30,573 nt of DNA from CAZJHX01 sp964545715 (lineage in GTDB: Bacteria > Myxococcota_A > UBA9042 > GCA-2863065): assembly GCA_964545715.1 (NCBI GenBank), contig CAZJHX010000132.1, positions 1 through 30,573 of the forward strand. Direction: 5' to 3'. Below the pieces are notes generated by a model, which searched no databases, was not told the origin of the DNA, and was given only the letters and a program-made list of their open reading frames with translations. Positions 1 to 10,983 of this stretch are shown piece by piece. The position numbers and the translations under genes were made by a program. The stretch's first letter is position 1. Each line of letters begins with the position of its first letter.

Positions 1-1
1 G

Positions 2-3000
2 TCGATCGTGGCCATGCCGCGACCGACCGAGCCGATTGGGCGTGGCGGGGGCCACGTGCCGGCCGGCCTGCTGGCCGTCGACATCGACCCCAGCGGCGAT
101 CCTGACGCCGGCAAGCCCGAGCTGTTGACCCATGACGTGAACACCAACGCGTTGTCCTGGATCCGCGTGCGTGAGAGCGCCGGCGTGTGGTCCGCGTCGC
201 TTGTAAAGGGCTACTCGCACGGCTGTGGGAGTGGGCACGGGACGCGTGTGGAGCCCGCTTTTGACGCGGATGGGTCCCTGCACATCGCGATGCCCAACGA
301 CAAGGGCTACTGCATGATCTTCGACGGGCCCAACCTCGGCGACAAGTTCCTGGCCAGCGGGAAGTCGATCATCGCCTCGGCACAGATTCCGAATCGGCCG
401 CAGGTCGCCGACCTGGACGGCGACCCCAGCACCGGCGAGGAGTTCCACAGGCCGAATCACGGGTGGTACTCCGTCGACTCGACGCTGCCCAACCCGGTGA
501 CGTTCCGCTTCCGGCCCCAGGGGGCGTTCAGCACCTATGGCCAGACGATGGTTGTCGACGAGACTGATGGCGGGCCTCCGGGCGCCAAACCCCTGGCCGT
601 GCACAAGCAGGAGTCCACGCTCATCGCGGCAAAGCCCGACGGCACGCTGGTGTTTGGGTGGAGCAGAGACCTGCCGCCCGACCCCTACCCGGACGTGTCA
701 TGCACTAAAGACACCGATTGCACCGGCGCCTATGCGGCGTCACGCTGCAACGCCGGGCAGTGCGAGCTGGCGGCCGATCGGCAGTGCGAGATGCCGGCAT
801 CCACCGGCAGCAACTTCGCCTGGTCGGATTACGGCTCGTCCGCCTACCTGGTCGGACGCTTCACGGGCGACACCGGCGGCCTGGACGTGGCGGTCACGAT
901 GTCGGCAATCGTCTCCAAGCCGACCTGCCCCCTGGCCAACGCCACGGACGCTGCCGGCGGCGTGCTGATCCTCGACTGGGACGGGTCCGCCTGCACGACC
1001 ACCTGGTCCGTCATGGACGTGGGTTGTGGCGGGATCAACTTGTACGGCGCCTGGGACGTGGGCAAGCCGCTGAGCCAGGGCGGGTGGGGCCTGGACGGCG
1101 CAGGGCAGGGCACCGACGGCGTCATGGACCTGCTCGTTCGCACCGGCAAGGACGCCTCGGGCACCGCGCGCAACTACTTTGTCGATGCGGATACCGCCTT
1201 GCCGATCTTCGACTACTTCCGCATGTCGGGTCCCGACCGCTTTCTGGACCTGGACGCGGCGGCGGCGACCGGCGATGCCGCACCGGAGGCCGTCTCGTTC
1301 GCCAGCGGCACGGTGCGGCGCTGGGAGCTCGGCCCCTTCGTGTGTGGTGACGGCACACAAGCGTGTGCCGGTGGCGGCAGCATCAAGCAGACCTGGGGCA
1401 GCGCCAAGGTCGACCAGGATCAGATCGTCGCCAATGAAGCCCAGATCATCGCGGACGTGACGGGCGACGGGACGCGGGACTTTGTCGTAATGAACCCGGT
1501 GGGCGGCGTGCAGGTCGTCAACGGGGCCGACGGGGAGTTTATCGGCGACCCGCTGTATCTGGCAGCCGGGGGGTCTTCGTCCACGTTGCCGGCGGAGCCG
1601 CGTGGGCTCTACGAGCTTATCGGGCTGGATGTCGACGGCGGACAGGCCGGGGGGACGGTCGCAGAGGTGATCGCGACGAGCCACGACGGCTACATCTACG
1701 CGCTGGAGTTCGACACCGCGCAGGGGCCGGGCGTCGCGTCCGTACTGTGGAGCATGCGGCTGGGCGTCCCGGCGCGTCACGTGCGGCCGATGGACTGGAA
1801 CGGCGACGGTACCTTCGAACTGCTGGCGTTCGGTTCCGACGGGGTCCTGTACGGCATCGGGCCCACCGAGGCCAGTGTCGCGTTTACCGTGCCCGATGCG
1901 ACGACCTTCTCGTCGACGCTGGCCGTGACCACGACCCCAAAGGCGTCCTGCGTCGTGGGTAGCGCGTGCATCGATGTGGACCTGGAGGGCACGGTGTCCG
2001 GAGCCGACGCCGTGGAGGTGGCGCGCCTGGGCTCCGCCAACGCGACGTCGGCCGATATCGCTGGTGGATGGACCGCCACCGTTGAGATCGACAACCTGGG
2101 TGAGATCTGCCTGGTGGCTACCGCCAAGAAGGCCGGCGCTGAGGTGGCGACGGCCCAGCTCTGCCTGACCTACGACGACGATTTGGATGACGACGGCGCC
2201 TCCAACAACTCGGAGGCGGCAGTGTGCCCGGGGGCGGCGCCATGGATCGATCCGGACGTGAAGCCGGGCGGCACGGAGACCTGCGACGGCAAGGACAACG
2301 ACTGCAACGGCCAGACGGACGACGGCATCGGCAAAGGCGACGCCTGCTCGGTGGGCATTGGTGCGTGCGCGACCGCGGGCGTGAAGATCTGTGACGGCAG
2401 CGGTGGTCTTGTGTGTGACGCGGTGGCCGGTCAGCCGGGCACCGAGATCTGCGACGGCATCGACAACGACTGTGACGGCGCGCTGGACGAGGATCTGTGC
2501 GACGACGGTGAGGCGTGTACGACCGACGTCTGCAACGGCGCGCAGGGGTGCTCGAACACACCGGATGACGTGACGTGCATCTCATCACGCCAGTGGCGCT
2601 TCCAGCACGCGGACGCAAACGGCACCCGCACGGTCACGGCAAAAGGCGGGTTCACGGGGGCGGCCGGGGCTGTGCCCGGCGTGGCGTGGAGCCAGACGGT
2701 GGGCTCGACCAATACACCATTCAATAAAGCGGTTCTGGCCGAGCTTGACGGGACGGACGGCCTGGAGCTGTTGGTGCCCGCGTTGGGACGACTGGCGGCG
2801 TATGACGTGCAGTCGGGCGCTCAGGTGCGGATCTGGCGCACCGATCCGGTCGGGATCACCGACGTCTATGGCGTGTTCGATCTGGACGGGGACGGCGCGC
2901 TGGAGGTCGTCGCATACTCGCCAGTGGCGGGTGGCGGCATCTGGATCTACCGCGCCTCCAACGGCCTGCCACTGTGGAATACGCCGGCCGATCCGCCGAA

Positions 3001-6000
3001 TCTGGGCGTGGACTATCGCGAGCTGTTGGTGGGTGACATCGACGCCGACGGCGCGTTGGAGATCGTGTGGGCCACATACAACACGTCGCCGACCTACACG
3101 CGGATCTTGGACGTGAACCCGGGCGTGATCGCCGGGGCCGTGCTGACCGGGGGGCCTCCGCCCGGGCTGGATCACCGCAACATGTTCACGATGGCGGACC
3201 TGAAGCCGGGCGACGGGACCAACAAGGTGGAGCTGTTCTCGATCTCCAGCTCGGTGATCACCGTCGAGGACCTGTCCGCGAAGAAGGCGGCGGGCTCATC
3301 CGCGTCCTACCAGGCGCTCAATCACGTGCCGACGCGCCAGTACGGCACCCGGTTCCTGGCCGATGTCGAGGGCGACGGAGTCCTGGAGTACGTCACCGTG
3401 GGCGGCTCCTGGCACCAGATCAGCGTCGTGGACGCGGTGAACGCCAATCCGACCAACCCGACCGCCATGACGCGCTGGGGCTGCTTCTTCGAGGGTTACA
3501 ACTACTTCGGCTCCGTCGTGCAGGCCGGGCTGCCCGCCGATCTGGACGGCGACGGCAACCTGGAGCTTGCGATCAAGCTGACCGCAGGCGGCACCTTCCC
3601 CGGACTGAAGGGCGAGAAGAACTGCGACACGGCCGGTCTGATCGTTACGCCGGGCGGCTCTGCGCTGCACGTCTTCGATCTGAACACCGGCAAGGTGGAC
3701 AAGACCTGGGTCACCCCAAACACGCCCACGGGGGTCGCGGACTTCGACCAGGACGGTGTCTCGGAGTTGGTGGTCGGCGTGACGCTGTACCGGACCATCG
3801 CCGGGGTCTGGCAGGACGCGATAGGGCTGCCGGCCGGGGTCCGCCTGTTGCGGCCTGCGCAGCGACGCCCCACCCACATCTCGTTTGATGACGACATGCG
3901 CAATGAGCCGGTCACCTTCGATTACGACGGCGACGGCAAGGCCGAGGTGCTCACCATCAGCAACAGCCAGCATCGCTGGACACGCCTGATCACCGACGGC
4001 GAAGGCCAGCCGGTCTTCGAGGACGTCAAGGTCGGGTCGACCGCCTGCCCCAGCACGCGATCCTGGCGCCGGTGGACGGACGCGGGCGGCACCGAGCGCC
4101 TGTGGCTGCTGGGCGAGACCGGCAGCAACGGCATCTGCGTGCTGGACGAGAACTTCGACCTGGTCTTCACGTTCACCGGCCTGCCGCGCGAGCGAAAGGC
4201 GTTTCAGCAGAACCGGCCCGATCACCTGCTCGCGGCCAACCTGGACGCCGTCGCGGGCAGCGCAGACGAGCTTTACTTTGCGGAGGCCCTGTACACGGTC
4301 GATCCCACCGCTGGGACCGTGGTCACAAAGCGCTTCAACACCGGGCACGTGAACGATGGCGGCTCGTTTGTGATGGATCGGCCGACGCCGGGCGCCCCGG
4401 GCGGGCTGTTGGTGCGCTGGGCCTACAACGACAAGCTGCAGGCCTACAACGCGGACGGCTCCCAGGCGTGGGCGGTGGACTTTGCCGAGGGCGGCGACCA
4501 CGAGGCCTGGCACGCCTACCACGTGGCGGCTGCGCGCTTCGGCGCCGGCGGCGCGGAGGAGGTGGTCTCCCTGTTCAACACGGACGCCAAGGTCGACGGT
4601 GTGTACAAGAGCGACCTTGTGACGATCAGCTGGGACGGCACGAACGCGCCGGTCTTGGACAAGGCGCCCTTCTACCGGCGGCCCGACGGGATCAGCGGCG
4701 GTCGGCTGTTCTTCGACGATCTGGGCAAGCCCGGCGCGTTCGGCGACCTGGACGGCAAGCCGGACCTCATCGTTGGCCTCCCCAACGACCACCGCTGGCG
4801 ATACTTCGATCTGGCGACCAAGACGGCGATCCGCGACTGCGTGCCCAGCGTCACGGATCACACGGTGTGCTCGTCGAAGTTCCAGTTCCAGGCGGCCGGT
4901 TACCCCGGGATCCCGCTTCTGGCCGAGATGGACGGCGTGCCGCCCAAAGAGCTGGTCTGGATAGGTCACGACGCGCACTCCCAGCCGCGCGACAAGGGCG
5001 TATGGCAGGTCGAGGACTCGGACGAGCCCACCAAGACCTGGAACTATCGGCTGGGTGGCGGCGGCACGACCAAGTGGTTCCATGCGCTGGCCGATTTGAC
5101 CGGCAACGGCGCGGCCGAGATGGCCTACGTCAACGGCGTGGGCGGGCTGTTCGTGCTGGACGGCAAGACCGGCGCCTGCCTGCCCGGCTATCCGGTGTTC
5201 TTGTACAAGGGCGCGCTGACGCCTTCGACGGGCGGCACCTGCGCGATCAGCGGTGACGCGTGCTGCGCCAGCGAGTGCACGACCGTCAACGACCACTGTG
5301 TCCATCCGCCGCCCCCATCCCCGCGCTCGGTCGCGGCCATGGTCGCCTTTGACGCGGACGGCAGCGGCACCACGGACCTGGTCCTGGCCAGCGCCGACGG
5401 GCGCCTCTATTCGGTGGCGCACGGCGCGCAGGGGCCGTCGCTGATGTGGACGGTCAACGCCGGCGTGCCGTTTACGCAGCTGGCGCCGATGAACTGGGAT
5501 GCCACCAACACCACCACCGAGTTGGTGGGGATCACTCAGGACGGCAGCGTGCTCGGGATCGCGCCGGGGCCGGTGAGCATCACCATCGACACGCCGGCGG
5601 CGGACGCCAAGTTCACCGATGAGGCCGCGGCCTGCACCACCGGCGGCGGAAGCTGCGTCACGGTCACGCTGCAGGGCACGGTCGTCGGCGCGACGTCCGT
5701 GCGGGTCACGGTGGCGGGCAGTGAGCTTGGCGCGGTGACGGTCACGCCGGTCGGGCAGACCTGGACTGCGGCCATCGAGCTGTCGGATGCCGGGGCCACG
5801 AACCCCGTGACCGCCGTTGCGTTGGACGCGCAGGGAGCGGTCATCGCCACCGCCAACCGCGACTATCCCTACAAGACGGACTACGACGCGGACGGCATCA
5901 AAAACTGGAACGACTGCGTGGCGTTGGGCGGGCACCTGGACGCGCGGATCTACCCGGGTGCACCGGAGCTGTGTGACCTGAAGGACAATGACTGCGACGG

Positions 6001-9000
6001 CACGACCGACGGCGCCTGGACCCAGTGCTACTCGGGCGCCTGGGGCACCGAGGCCAAGGGCGTGTGCAAGCTGGGCACCCAGACCTGCGCAGCGGGCGCG
6101 GGTGGACCGTGCCTGGGCGAGACGGCGCCGGTCGCCGAGGTCTGCGCCAGCCTGCTGGACGAGGACTGCGACGGCAGCACCGACGAGGTCGACTGCGCCG
6201 CCGCGGCCAACCCGATGGACGTGGCCGGCGTGTCCTTCTCGGTGGGGTCCGGTCCAGGCTTCATCAACGAGCTGAAGGTCGGCTACGACGCCGGCTCGGG
6301 CCAGCATCGGCAGGGGGTCAAAGCGCTGTCCAGTCGGCCTCCGGGCACGGCGGGCGTGGTGACTGCGTCTCTGGGGGCGAACACGCCGCTGACGGCGGTG
6401 GGCAACTACGCGACGGTACCCGGGGCGGCGGCGTCTCTGACCGCCATCGTGCGGACCACCGAGGTGTGGCAGGACGCGCGCCGGATCAGCGCTCAGGCGC
6501 AGGTGCGCGACGCGGCTGGGCGGCCTCAGGTCGCGCCGGGGACCAAGGCTCAGCTGCGGGTCTCGCTGGCCGGCGACGTTGTCACGGCGGACTGCACGGT
6601 GAACGCCGAGGGGCTGTGCGACGCCGAGGTGCAGGCCAAGGCGGCCTGGTTTGCGGGGGCCGATGTCGAGGCCGAGGCCGTGATGGCCCTGCAGACGGGC
6701 GCGGGAGAGGTTTTGGCGCCGGATCCGGCCGCCAAGGTGACGCTGCGGGCCACGGTGGCGCACAACGCGCCCGCCGATCCGGGGCTGGTCGTCGATCTGC
6801 CGCGCTCACCGCGCCTGGCCGCGACCACATTTGCGGTGCCGGTGACGGTGGTGACCACGGCGCAGGAGCTGGGCTCCTTCAGCATTACTTTGACGTACGA
6901 TGACGCGATTCTGACCCCGGGCGCCGTAGTGGCGCACACCAGCTATGACGTGGCGGTGAGCACCGCGGTGCCGGGGCAGGTGAAGCTGTCGGGCGTGCTG
7001 CTCAACGGCATCGACTTCAGCACGGTCAAGGGCACGATCCAGGTCGGTGTGGTGAGCTTTACCATCGCGGCAGCGGCTGAGCCGGGCGCGGCGGCGGATG
7101 CGGTGTCCGGTGCGGCGTCGTCTTTGAAGGACGGCAGCAACGCCACGATCGCCACCAATGTCACGGCCCAGGTCAACGATGGCGCGGGCAGCGGGACGTC
7201 GGGAGCGGTGACCGTGGTCGCGCCGGTGGTGCGCGGACTCCATGCGGTGGCCGTGCAAAGCGAGCTGTTCAACACGGCCAGGCTGGACGGCGTGACGGTC
7301 ACCAGCCCCATCGTGGTGCGTGCCGTGCGCTCCCACCCGCCGGATTTGACGCCGGATGAGGTCGTGGCGGCGGCGTGCTCGACCACGGCGGCCGGTGTGG
7401 CGCTCAGTGGCTGCACTATCTCGCTGGACGGGCAGCAGACCGAGGGTGCGGCGGCGGGGATCGTCACCGCGTCGTACCTGGGCCAGACCGCGGAGGTGCC
7501 GGTGCGCGTGTGGTACGTGGACCGCGTCGACATCGTGGCAACCGACTGGTTCTTGTCGCCCAAGAGTTGGTGGAAGGCCGGCTGCTCGGCCGCGCAGTTC
7601 CAGCAGTCCAGGCTGAGCGCGTTTGCGGACTTCAAGGCGGCGGACGGCATGACGGTGCTGGCGGAGGTGAGTGACCGCGTGCAGTGGGTCAGCGCCACGC
7701 CCGAGACGGTGACGGTCAGCGGACGTATCGTCAGCGCGGTGGCGGCCGGTGCAGGCCAGGTCAAAGCCGTGGGCCCGTGGGGCGACCTGCGCGGGGCCAC
7801 GGTGACGGTGGATGCGGCGCCGGTGGGTGTCTCCAAGATCGAGGTTGTGGCGCCCACCGCGCTGACGGCAGCCGGTCTGGTCAACGCGGCTCCGGGGCCG
7901 GACGACGCGGGCACAGCCAAGGTGACGGTGACGCAGGATCTCAGCGCGGAGTTCGCCCAGGCGCGCCTGTTCGTGCGGGCCCAGCTGACGGACGGCACGC
8001 GCATGGACGTCACGGATAGCGCCGGTCTGGCCCTGCAGTCGCTGCAGACGGACGCGGTCGAGATCCTGACGGGACCGCCGCGCTTGAGGGTGCTGCAGAA
8101 CATCGGCGGCGCTGCCGGCGGGACGGCCAGCGCGGTGTCGGCGACCTGGACCGAGTGTGACACCGGCCTGGGCACCGGCTATGGCTGGGTCAAGACCGAT
8201 CTCCCGGCGCCCGCGTCGGCGGCGGTGACCCTGGACGTGGCTCAGATCACGGCGGACGCGGCCGGTCCCGCGGGCCTGGCGGGGATCGCGACTGTTGCGA
8301 CGGTCACGTCGGTGGTGATGACGTACGCGGACGGGTCGACCAAGGACCTGAAAGCGGACGCGCGCACGACGTTTGATGCCGATGCGCAGGACCCGCAGGA
8401 CCTGATCTCGATGGACGGCCTGAACGTGGTGCCGACGGGCAACGGCACCGGCACGGCGACGCTGCTGGTCACGTTCAGCCAGGCGCCCGCGATCCAGGCC
8501 ACTGTGGACGTCACGGTGGTGTCGCACACCCAGCTGGTGATCACGTCCAACCCCTTCCCCACGTATGTGGGGTCGACGGACTTCTCCGAGCTGACGCTGA
8601 GCCGCATCGAGCAGACCGGCACGTGGCAGCGGGCCCAGCTGTCCGCGTCGCTGCAGCTCAGCGACACCACGGCGGTGGATGTCTCTGCGACGGCCTCTTT
8701 TGCGTCCGCGAGTCCGGATGTGGTGGCGGTTGCGGGCCGAATCGCGTCCGTCCCGGCGCCCCCGGCGCAGGTGGATGTGGCGGCGATTACGGCCACGCTC
8801 GGCACTGCCACCTCGGCGGCGATCAACCTCACGGCGACCCCGGACTCGGTGGCCTGCACGGCGCTGAGCGCGTCGCTGCCGGTGACGACGCTGTCGGGCA
8901 TCACCGCGGTGGCGACGGCGCAGCTGTCGGTCGCCGCGACCCTGGATGACACCACCCAGCTGCCCAACGCGCTGGCGGTTGCTGGCCTGCTCGAGCTGGA

Positions 9001-10750
9001 GACCCGGGCGACCACCGGCGAGCCTCCGGCCGATCTGTCCGCAAAGGCGTCCGTGAACGCCGCCGGGCTGGTGACTCTGCTGGAAAACCACCACCGCATG
9101 GTGCGGGTGGCCGCGCGCGCCGTCACGTCTCAGGTCGAGGGCTGGGCGGACATCTACTGCAACCTGACGCCGGCGGTCGGCGACGTTGACCTGGGCGAGA
9201 CGTCTCAGGCCCCGCACCCCGATCGCGAGCCGGGCGAGGCGTTCACCATGCCGGTGCGCGTCAACACGGGCGGGGCCACGCTTGGCACGCTGGAGGTCAA
9301 GGTGCTCTACGACACCGCGCTGGTGAAGGCGACGGGCGTGACCAAGGGCGCCGACTGGCCGGGCGGGCAGTTCGACAGCGAGATCGACAACGTGGGCGAC
9401 GCGGGCGGCATCGGCTTTGTGCGCATCGTCGGCGTGACGGGCGTGGCCACGACGGCCTCGGGCGCCGCGTTGAGAGCCGCCGACATCCAGTTTACGGCCA
9501 ACGCGGCGGTCAAGACCGAGACCTTGATCAGCGGCCAGGTGCTGCAGCTGACCGACAACGCGGGCAGCAATACGCCCATCCCGTCGGACGCCGTCTTCCC
9601 GGCCGACATCGTCGCGGGCGCGGGGTTACTGGACCCGGACTGCGGCGCCGGCAACCCGCAACCCAAGGATATCCCGGGCAACACCAACGGCGACTGCAAG
9701 CTGGACGCGCTGGACGTCAAGTTCACGCTTGAATACGACGTGGGCAAGCACAACCCCAACGACCTGCTGCCCTTCCAGCTCACCGCGCTGGACACCGACG
9801 GCAACGGCGCGATCGAGCCGGCCGACGCCCTGTATCTGCTGCGCGTGTTCGTCAACAAGTGGCGCTTTGCCAAGCTGGCGATCACGGCGCCACAGGGCCT
9901 GGGTGGCGCGCTGACGTTACGCGCCACGCTGGTCGATCGGTTCAACAAGCCGGCGTCTGCCAACACGACGGTCCGCTTCGAGTTGGGGACCACGGCCAAC
10001 CCGAGCCTGAGCTTCACCACCGGCACGGACGCCGCGAGCACGGCTAACGGCCAGGTGGTCACAGCCGTCCAGGACCCGCTCAAACCGGGCGACTACGTGG
10101 CGGTGGCGACGGGCTTCACGGCCGCCGAGGCCGACATAGGCGTGGTGCTGATCATCACCACCACCGACACGGGCGGAGACACGGCTGTCGATCGCAAAGT
10201 CGCGCTGTTCGGCACCCCGCTCGTCAGCGGCACCGCCTTCGATCCGTACGACAAGTTCTCGGTCGCGGCAGGCACCGACGGCCAGCCCTGCACTACGGCC
10301 GCGCACTGCGAGGCCGCCCTGTTCTGCGTGGACGGCACATGCAAGTCCGGTCAACCGCTGGGCGCCGACTGCACCGACGCGGCGCTCTGTCTCAGCGGCA
10401 ACTGCGTGGACGGTGTGTGTTGCGCCGGCGCCTGCACCGGCTGCGCCAGCTGCGCCCTGGCCGGCAACAAGGGCCGCTGCACGCCGAAGCAGGCGGGCTG
10501 CGTCTACACCACGCCGACCGCCGACATCGACGGCTCAGGCACGCTGGACGCGGCGGACCTGGCCTGCCTCGCCCGAGTTCTGGACCCGGCTGACGCGACC
10601 ACCTGCGCGCAGACAAGCACGGATTTGAACTGCGACGGCGAGGTCACAGCCGACGACCTGGACCGCCTCCGCCAGCTGCTGACGCCGTTCCACGGTACCC
10701 AGGCGGATACGGACGGCGACGGCATCCTGAACGGCTGCGAGCCCCAGTAA
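2..10750 (+). CDS. Giant multidomain secreted protein (FG-GAP, MopE-like, cohesin-like, dockerin-like), 5' partial
   Basis: The frame is open to the left edge. The first possible start is a GTG at 8, but the reading begins in the middle of a repeat domain and no signal peptide is visible, so the true start is probably outside the window. At least 3,580 residues are present. Seen in order (residues from position 8): FG-GAP/VCBS-like Asp-rich propeller repeats (1-640); an Ig-like segment (~650-720); two MopE-like motifs of the form CDGxDNDCDG (~757 and ~815); a second propeller block (~870-1850); another Ig-like segment; two more MopE-like motifs (~1987 and ~2045); a cohesin-like beta domain (~2275-2385); Big_2-like Ig segments (~2500-3000); a second cohesin-like domain (~3079-3192); a dockerin-like pair of Asp-rich loops (~3224-3285); a Cys-rich segment (~3421-3500); a second dockerin-like pair (~3505-3562); and a terminal DTDGDG calcium-binding motif. 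It is likely an exported, calcium-stabilised adhesin or scaffold. Its function is unknown. Confidence 0.9.
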   Translation, partial: SIVAMPRPTEPIGRGGGHVPAGLLAVDIDPSGDPDAGKPELLTHDVNTNALSWIRVRESAGVWSASLVKGYSHGCGSGHGTRVEPAFDADGSLHIAMPNDKGYCMIFDGPNLGDKFLASGKSIIASAQIPNRPQVADLDGDPSTGEEFHRPNHGWYSVDSTLPNPVTFRFRPQGAFSTYGQTMVVDETDGGPPGAKPLAVHKQESTLIAAKPDGTLVFGWSRDLPPDPYPDVSCTKDTDCTGAYAASRCNAGQCELAADRQCEMPASTGSNFAWSDYGSSAYLVGRFTGDTGGLDVAVTMSAIVSKPTCPLANATDAAGGVLILDWDGSACTTTWSVMDVGCGGINLYGAWDVGKPLSQGGWGLDGAGQGTDGVMDLLVRTGKDASGTARNYFVDADTALPIFDYFRMSGPDRFLDLDAAAATGDAAPEAVSFASGTVRRWELGPFVCGDGTQACAGGGSIKQTWGSAKVDQDQIVANEAQIIADVTGDGTRDFVVMNPVGGVQVVNGADGEFIGDPLYLAAGGSSSTLPAEPRGLYELIGLDVDGGQAGGTVAEVIATSHDGYIYALEFDTAQGPGVASVLWSMRLGVPARHVRPMDWNGDGTFELLAFGSDGVLYGIGPTEASVAFTVPDATTFSSTLAVTTTPKASCVVGSACIDVDLEGTVSGADAVEVARLGSANATSADIAGGWTATVEIDNLGEICLVATAKKAGAEVATAQLCLTYDDDLDDDGASNNSEAAVCPGAAPWIDPDVKPGGTETCDGKDNDCNGQTDDGIGKGDACSVGIGACATAGVKICDGSGGLVCDAVAGQPGTEICDGIDNDCDGALDEDLCDDGEACTTDVCNGAQGCSNTPDDVTCISSRQWRFQHADANGTRTVTAKGGFTGAAGAVPGVAWSQTVGSTNTPFNKAVLAELDGTDGLELLVPALGRLAAYDVQSGAQVRIWRTDPVGITDVYGVFDLDGDGALEVVAYSPVAGGGIWIYRASNGLPLWNTPADPPNLGVDYRELLVGDIDADGALEIVWATYNTSPTYTRILDVNPGVIAGAVLTGGPPPGLDHRNMFTMADLKPGDGTNKVELFSISSSVITVEDLSAKKAAGSSASYQALNHVPTRQYGTRFLADVEGDGVLEYVTVGGSWHQISVVDAVNANPTNPTAMTRWGCFFEGYNYFGSVVQAGLPADLDGDGNLELAIKLTAGGTFPGLKGEKNCDTAGLIVTPGGSALHVFDLNTGKVDKTWVTPNTPTGVADFDQDGVSELVVGVTLYRTIAGVWQDAIGLPAGVRLLRPAQRRPTHISFDDDMRNEPVTFDYDGDGKAEVLTISNSQHRWTRLITDGEGQPVFEDVKVGSTACPSTRSWRRWTDAGGTERLWLLGETGSNGICVLDENFDLVFTFTGLPRERKAFQQNRPDHLLAANLDAVAGSADELYFAEALYTVDPTAGTVVTKRFNTGHVNDGGSFVMDRPTPGAPGGLLVRWAYNDKLQAYNADGSQAWAVDFAEGGDHEAWHAYHVAAARFGAGGAEEVVSLFNTDAKVDGVYKSDLVTISWDGTNAPVLDKAPFYRRPDGISGGRLFFDDLGKPGAFGDLDGKPDLIVGLPNDHRWRYFDLATKTAIRDCVPSVTDHTVCSSKFQFQAAGYPGIPLLAEMDGVPPKELVWIGHDAHSQPRDKGVWQVEDSDEPTKTWNYRLGGGGTTKWFHALADLTGNGAAEMAYVNGVGGLFVLDGKTGACLPGYPVFLYKGALTPSTGGTCAISGDACCASECTTVNDHCVHPPPPSPRSVAAMVAFDADGSGTTDLVLASADGRLYSVAHGAQGPSLMWTVNAGVPFTQLAPMNWDATNTTTELVGITQDGSVLGIAPGPVSITIDTPAADAKFTDEAAACTTGGGSCVTVTLQGTVVGATSVRVTVAGSELGAVTVTPVGQTWTAAIELSDAGATNPVTAVALDAQGAVIATANRDYPYKTDYDADGIKNWNDCVALGGHLDARIYPGAPELCDLKDNDCDGTTDGAWTQCYSGAWGTEAKGVCKLGTQTCAAGAGGPCLGETAPVAEVCASLLDEDCDGSTDEVDCAAAANPMDVAGVSFSVGSGPGFINELKVGYDAGSGQHRQGVKALSSRPPGTAGVVTASLGANTPLTAVGNYATVPGAAASLTAIVRTTEVWQDARRISAQAQVRDAAGRPQVAPGTKAQLRVSLAGDVVTADCTVNAEGLCDAEVQAKAAWFAGADVEAEAVMALQTGAGEVLAPDPAAKVTLRATVAHNAPADPGLVVDLPRSPRLAATTFAVPVTVVTTAQELGSFSITLTYDDAILTPGAVVAHTSYDVAVSTAVPGQVKLSGVLLNGIDFSTVKGTIQVGVVSFTIAAAAEPGAAADAVSGAASSLKDGSNATIATNVTAQVNDGAGSGTSGAVTVVAPVVRGLHAVAVQSELFNTARLDGVTVTSPIVVRAVRSHPPDLTPDEVVAAACSTTAAGVALSGCTISLDGQQTEGAAAGIVTASYLGQTAEVPVRVWYVDRVDIVATDWFLSPKSWWKAGCSAAQFQQSRLSAFADFKAADGMTVLAEVSDRVQWVSATPETVTVSGRIVSAVAAGAGQVKAVGPWGDLRGATVTVDAAPVGVSKIEVVAPTALTAAGLVNAAPGPDDAGTAKVTVTQDLSAEFAQARLFVRAQLTDGTRMDVTDSAGLALQSLQTDAVEILTGPPRLRVLQNIGGAAGGTASAVSATWTECDTGLGTGYGWVKTDLPAPASAAVTLDVAQITADAAGPAGLAGIATVATVTSVVMTYADGSTKDLKADARTTFDADAQDPQDLISMDGLNVVPTGNGTGTATLLVTFSQAPAIQATVDVTVVSHTQLVITSNPFPTYVGSTDFSELTLSRIEQTGTWQRAQLSASLQLSDTTAVDVSATASFASASPDVVAVAGRIASVPAPPAQVDVAAITATLGTATSAAINLTATPDSVACTALSASLPVTTLSGITAVATAQLSVAATLDDTTQLPNALAVAGLLELETRATTGEPPADLSAKASVNAAGLVTLLENHHRMVRVAARAVTSQVEGWADIYCNLTPAVGDVDLGETSQAPHPDREPGEAFTMPVRVNTGGATLGTLEVKVLYDTALVKATGVTKGADWPGGQFDSEIDNVGDAGGIGFVRIVGVTGVATTASGAALRAADIQFTANAAVKTETLISGQVLQLTDNAGSNTPIPSDAVFPADIVAGAGLLDPDCGAGNPQPKDIPGNTNGDCKLDALDVKFTLEYDVGKHNPNDLLPFQLTALDTDGNGAIEPADALYLLRVFVNKWRFAKLAITAPQGLGGALTLRATLVDRFNKPASANTTVRFELGTTANPSLSFTTGTDAASTANGQVVTAVQDPLKPGDYVAVATGFTAAEADIGVVLIITTTDTGGDTAVDRKVALFGTPLVSGTAFDPYDKFSVAAGTDGQPCTTAAHCEAALFCVDGTCKSGQPLGADCTDAALCLSGNCVDGVCCAGACTGCASCALAGNKGRCTPKQAGCVYTTPTADIDGSGTLDAADLACLARVLDPADATTCAQTSTDLNCDGEVTADDLDRLRQLLTPFHGTQADTDGDGILNGCEPQ

Positions 10751-10881
10751 TCTCGGCGGGTGGCGCCGCTCGGACTGGACGCCGTTGATCGTCTTCGACG
10801 GCACCCAACCGAGCCGGCCGAAATTATTAACTATTTACACCGTCACCGTTGCCCGTTTTGTCGGCGCTGGGGCGCGCTGCC

Positions 10882-10910
10882 TTGACAGGTGCTGTGGTCG
10901 CCCCGGACAA
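10882..10910 (+). promoter_or_regulatory. Candidate promoter for the structured-RNA region
   Basis: A perfect TTGACA -35 element lies at 10882-10887. The best downstream -10 match, GACAAC after an 18-nt spacer, is poor. An AT-rich patch at 10823-10838 lies about 45 bp upstream. Transcription would begin near 10915 and run into the hairpin-rich region. Only the -35 is convincing. Confidence 0.25.
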
Positions 10911-10983
10911 CAAATGTTGCGCGTCTCTCACCCGTGGAGAGCCACGTTCTTTGAAAATTTTTGACCAGCGCTAGGAGGTCCTC

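Noticed and set aside
3296..6763. Long minus-strand ORFs (for example 1,155 aa at 3296-6763 and 803 aa at 6806-9217) opposite the giant gene
   Set aside because: They are Arg/Gly/His-rich shadows that arise from strong codon bias in GC-rich DNA, with no domain pattern.
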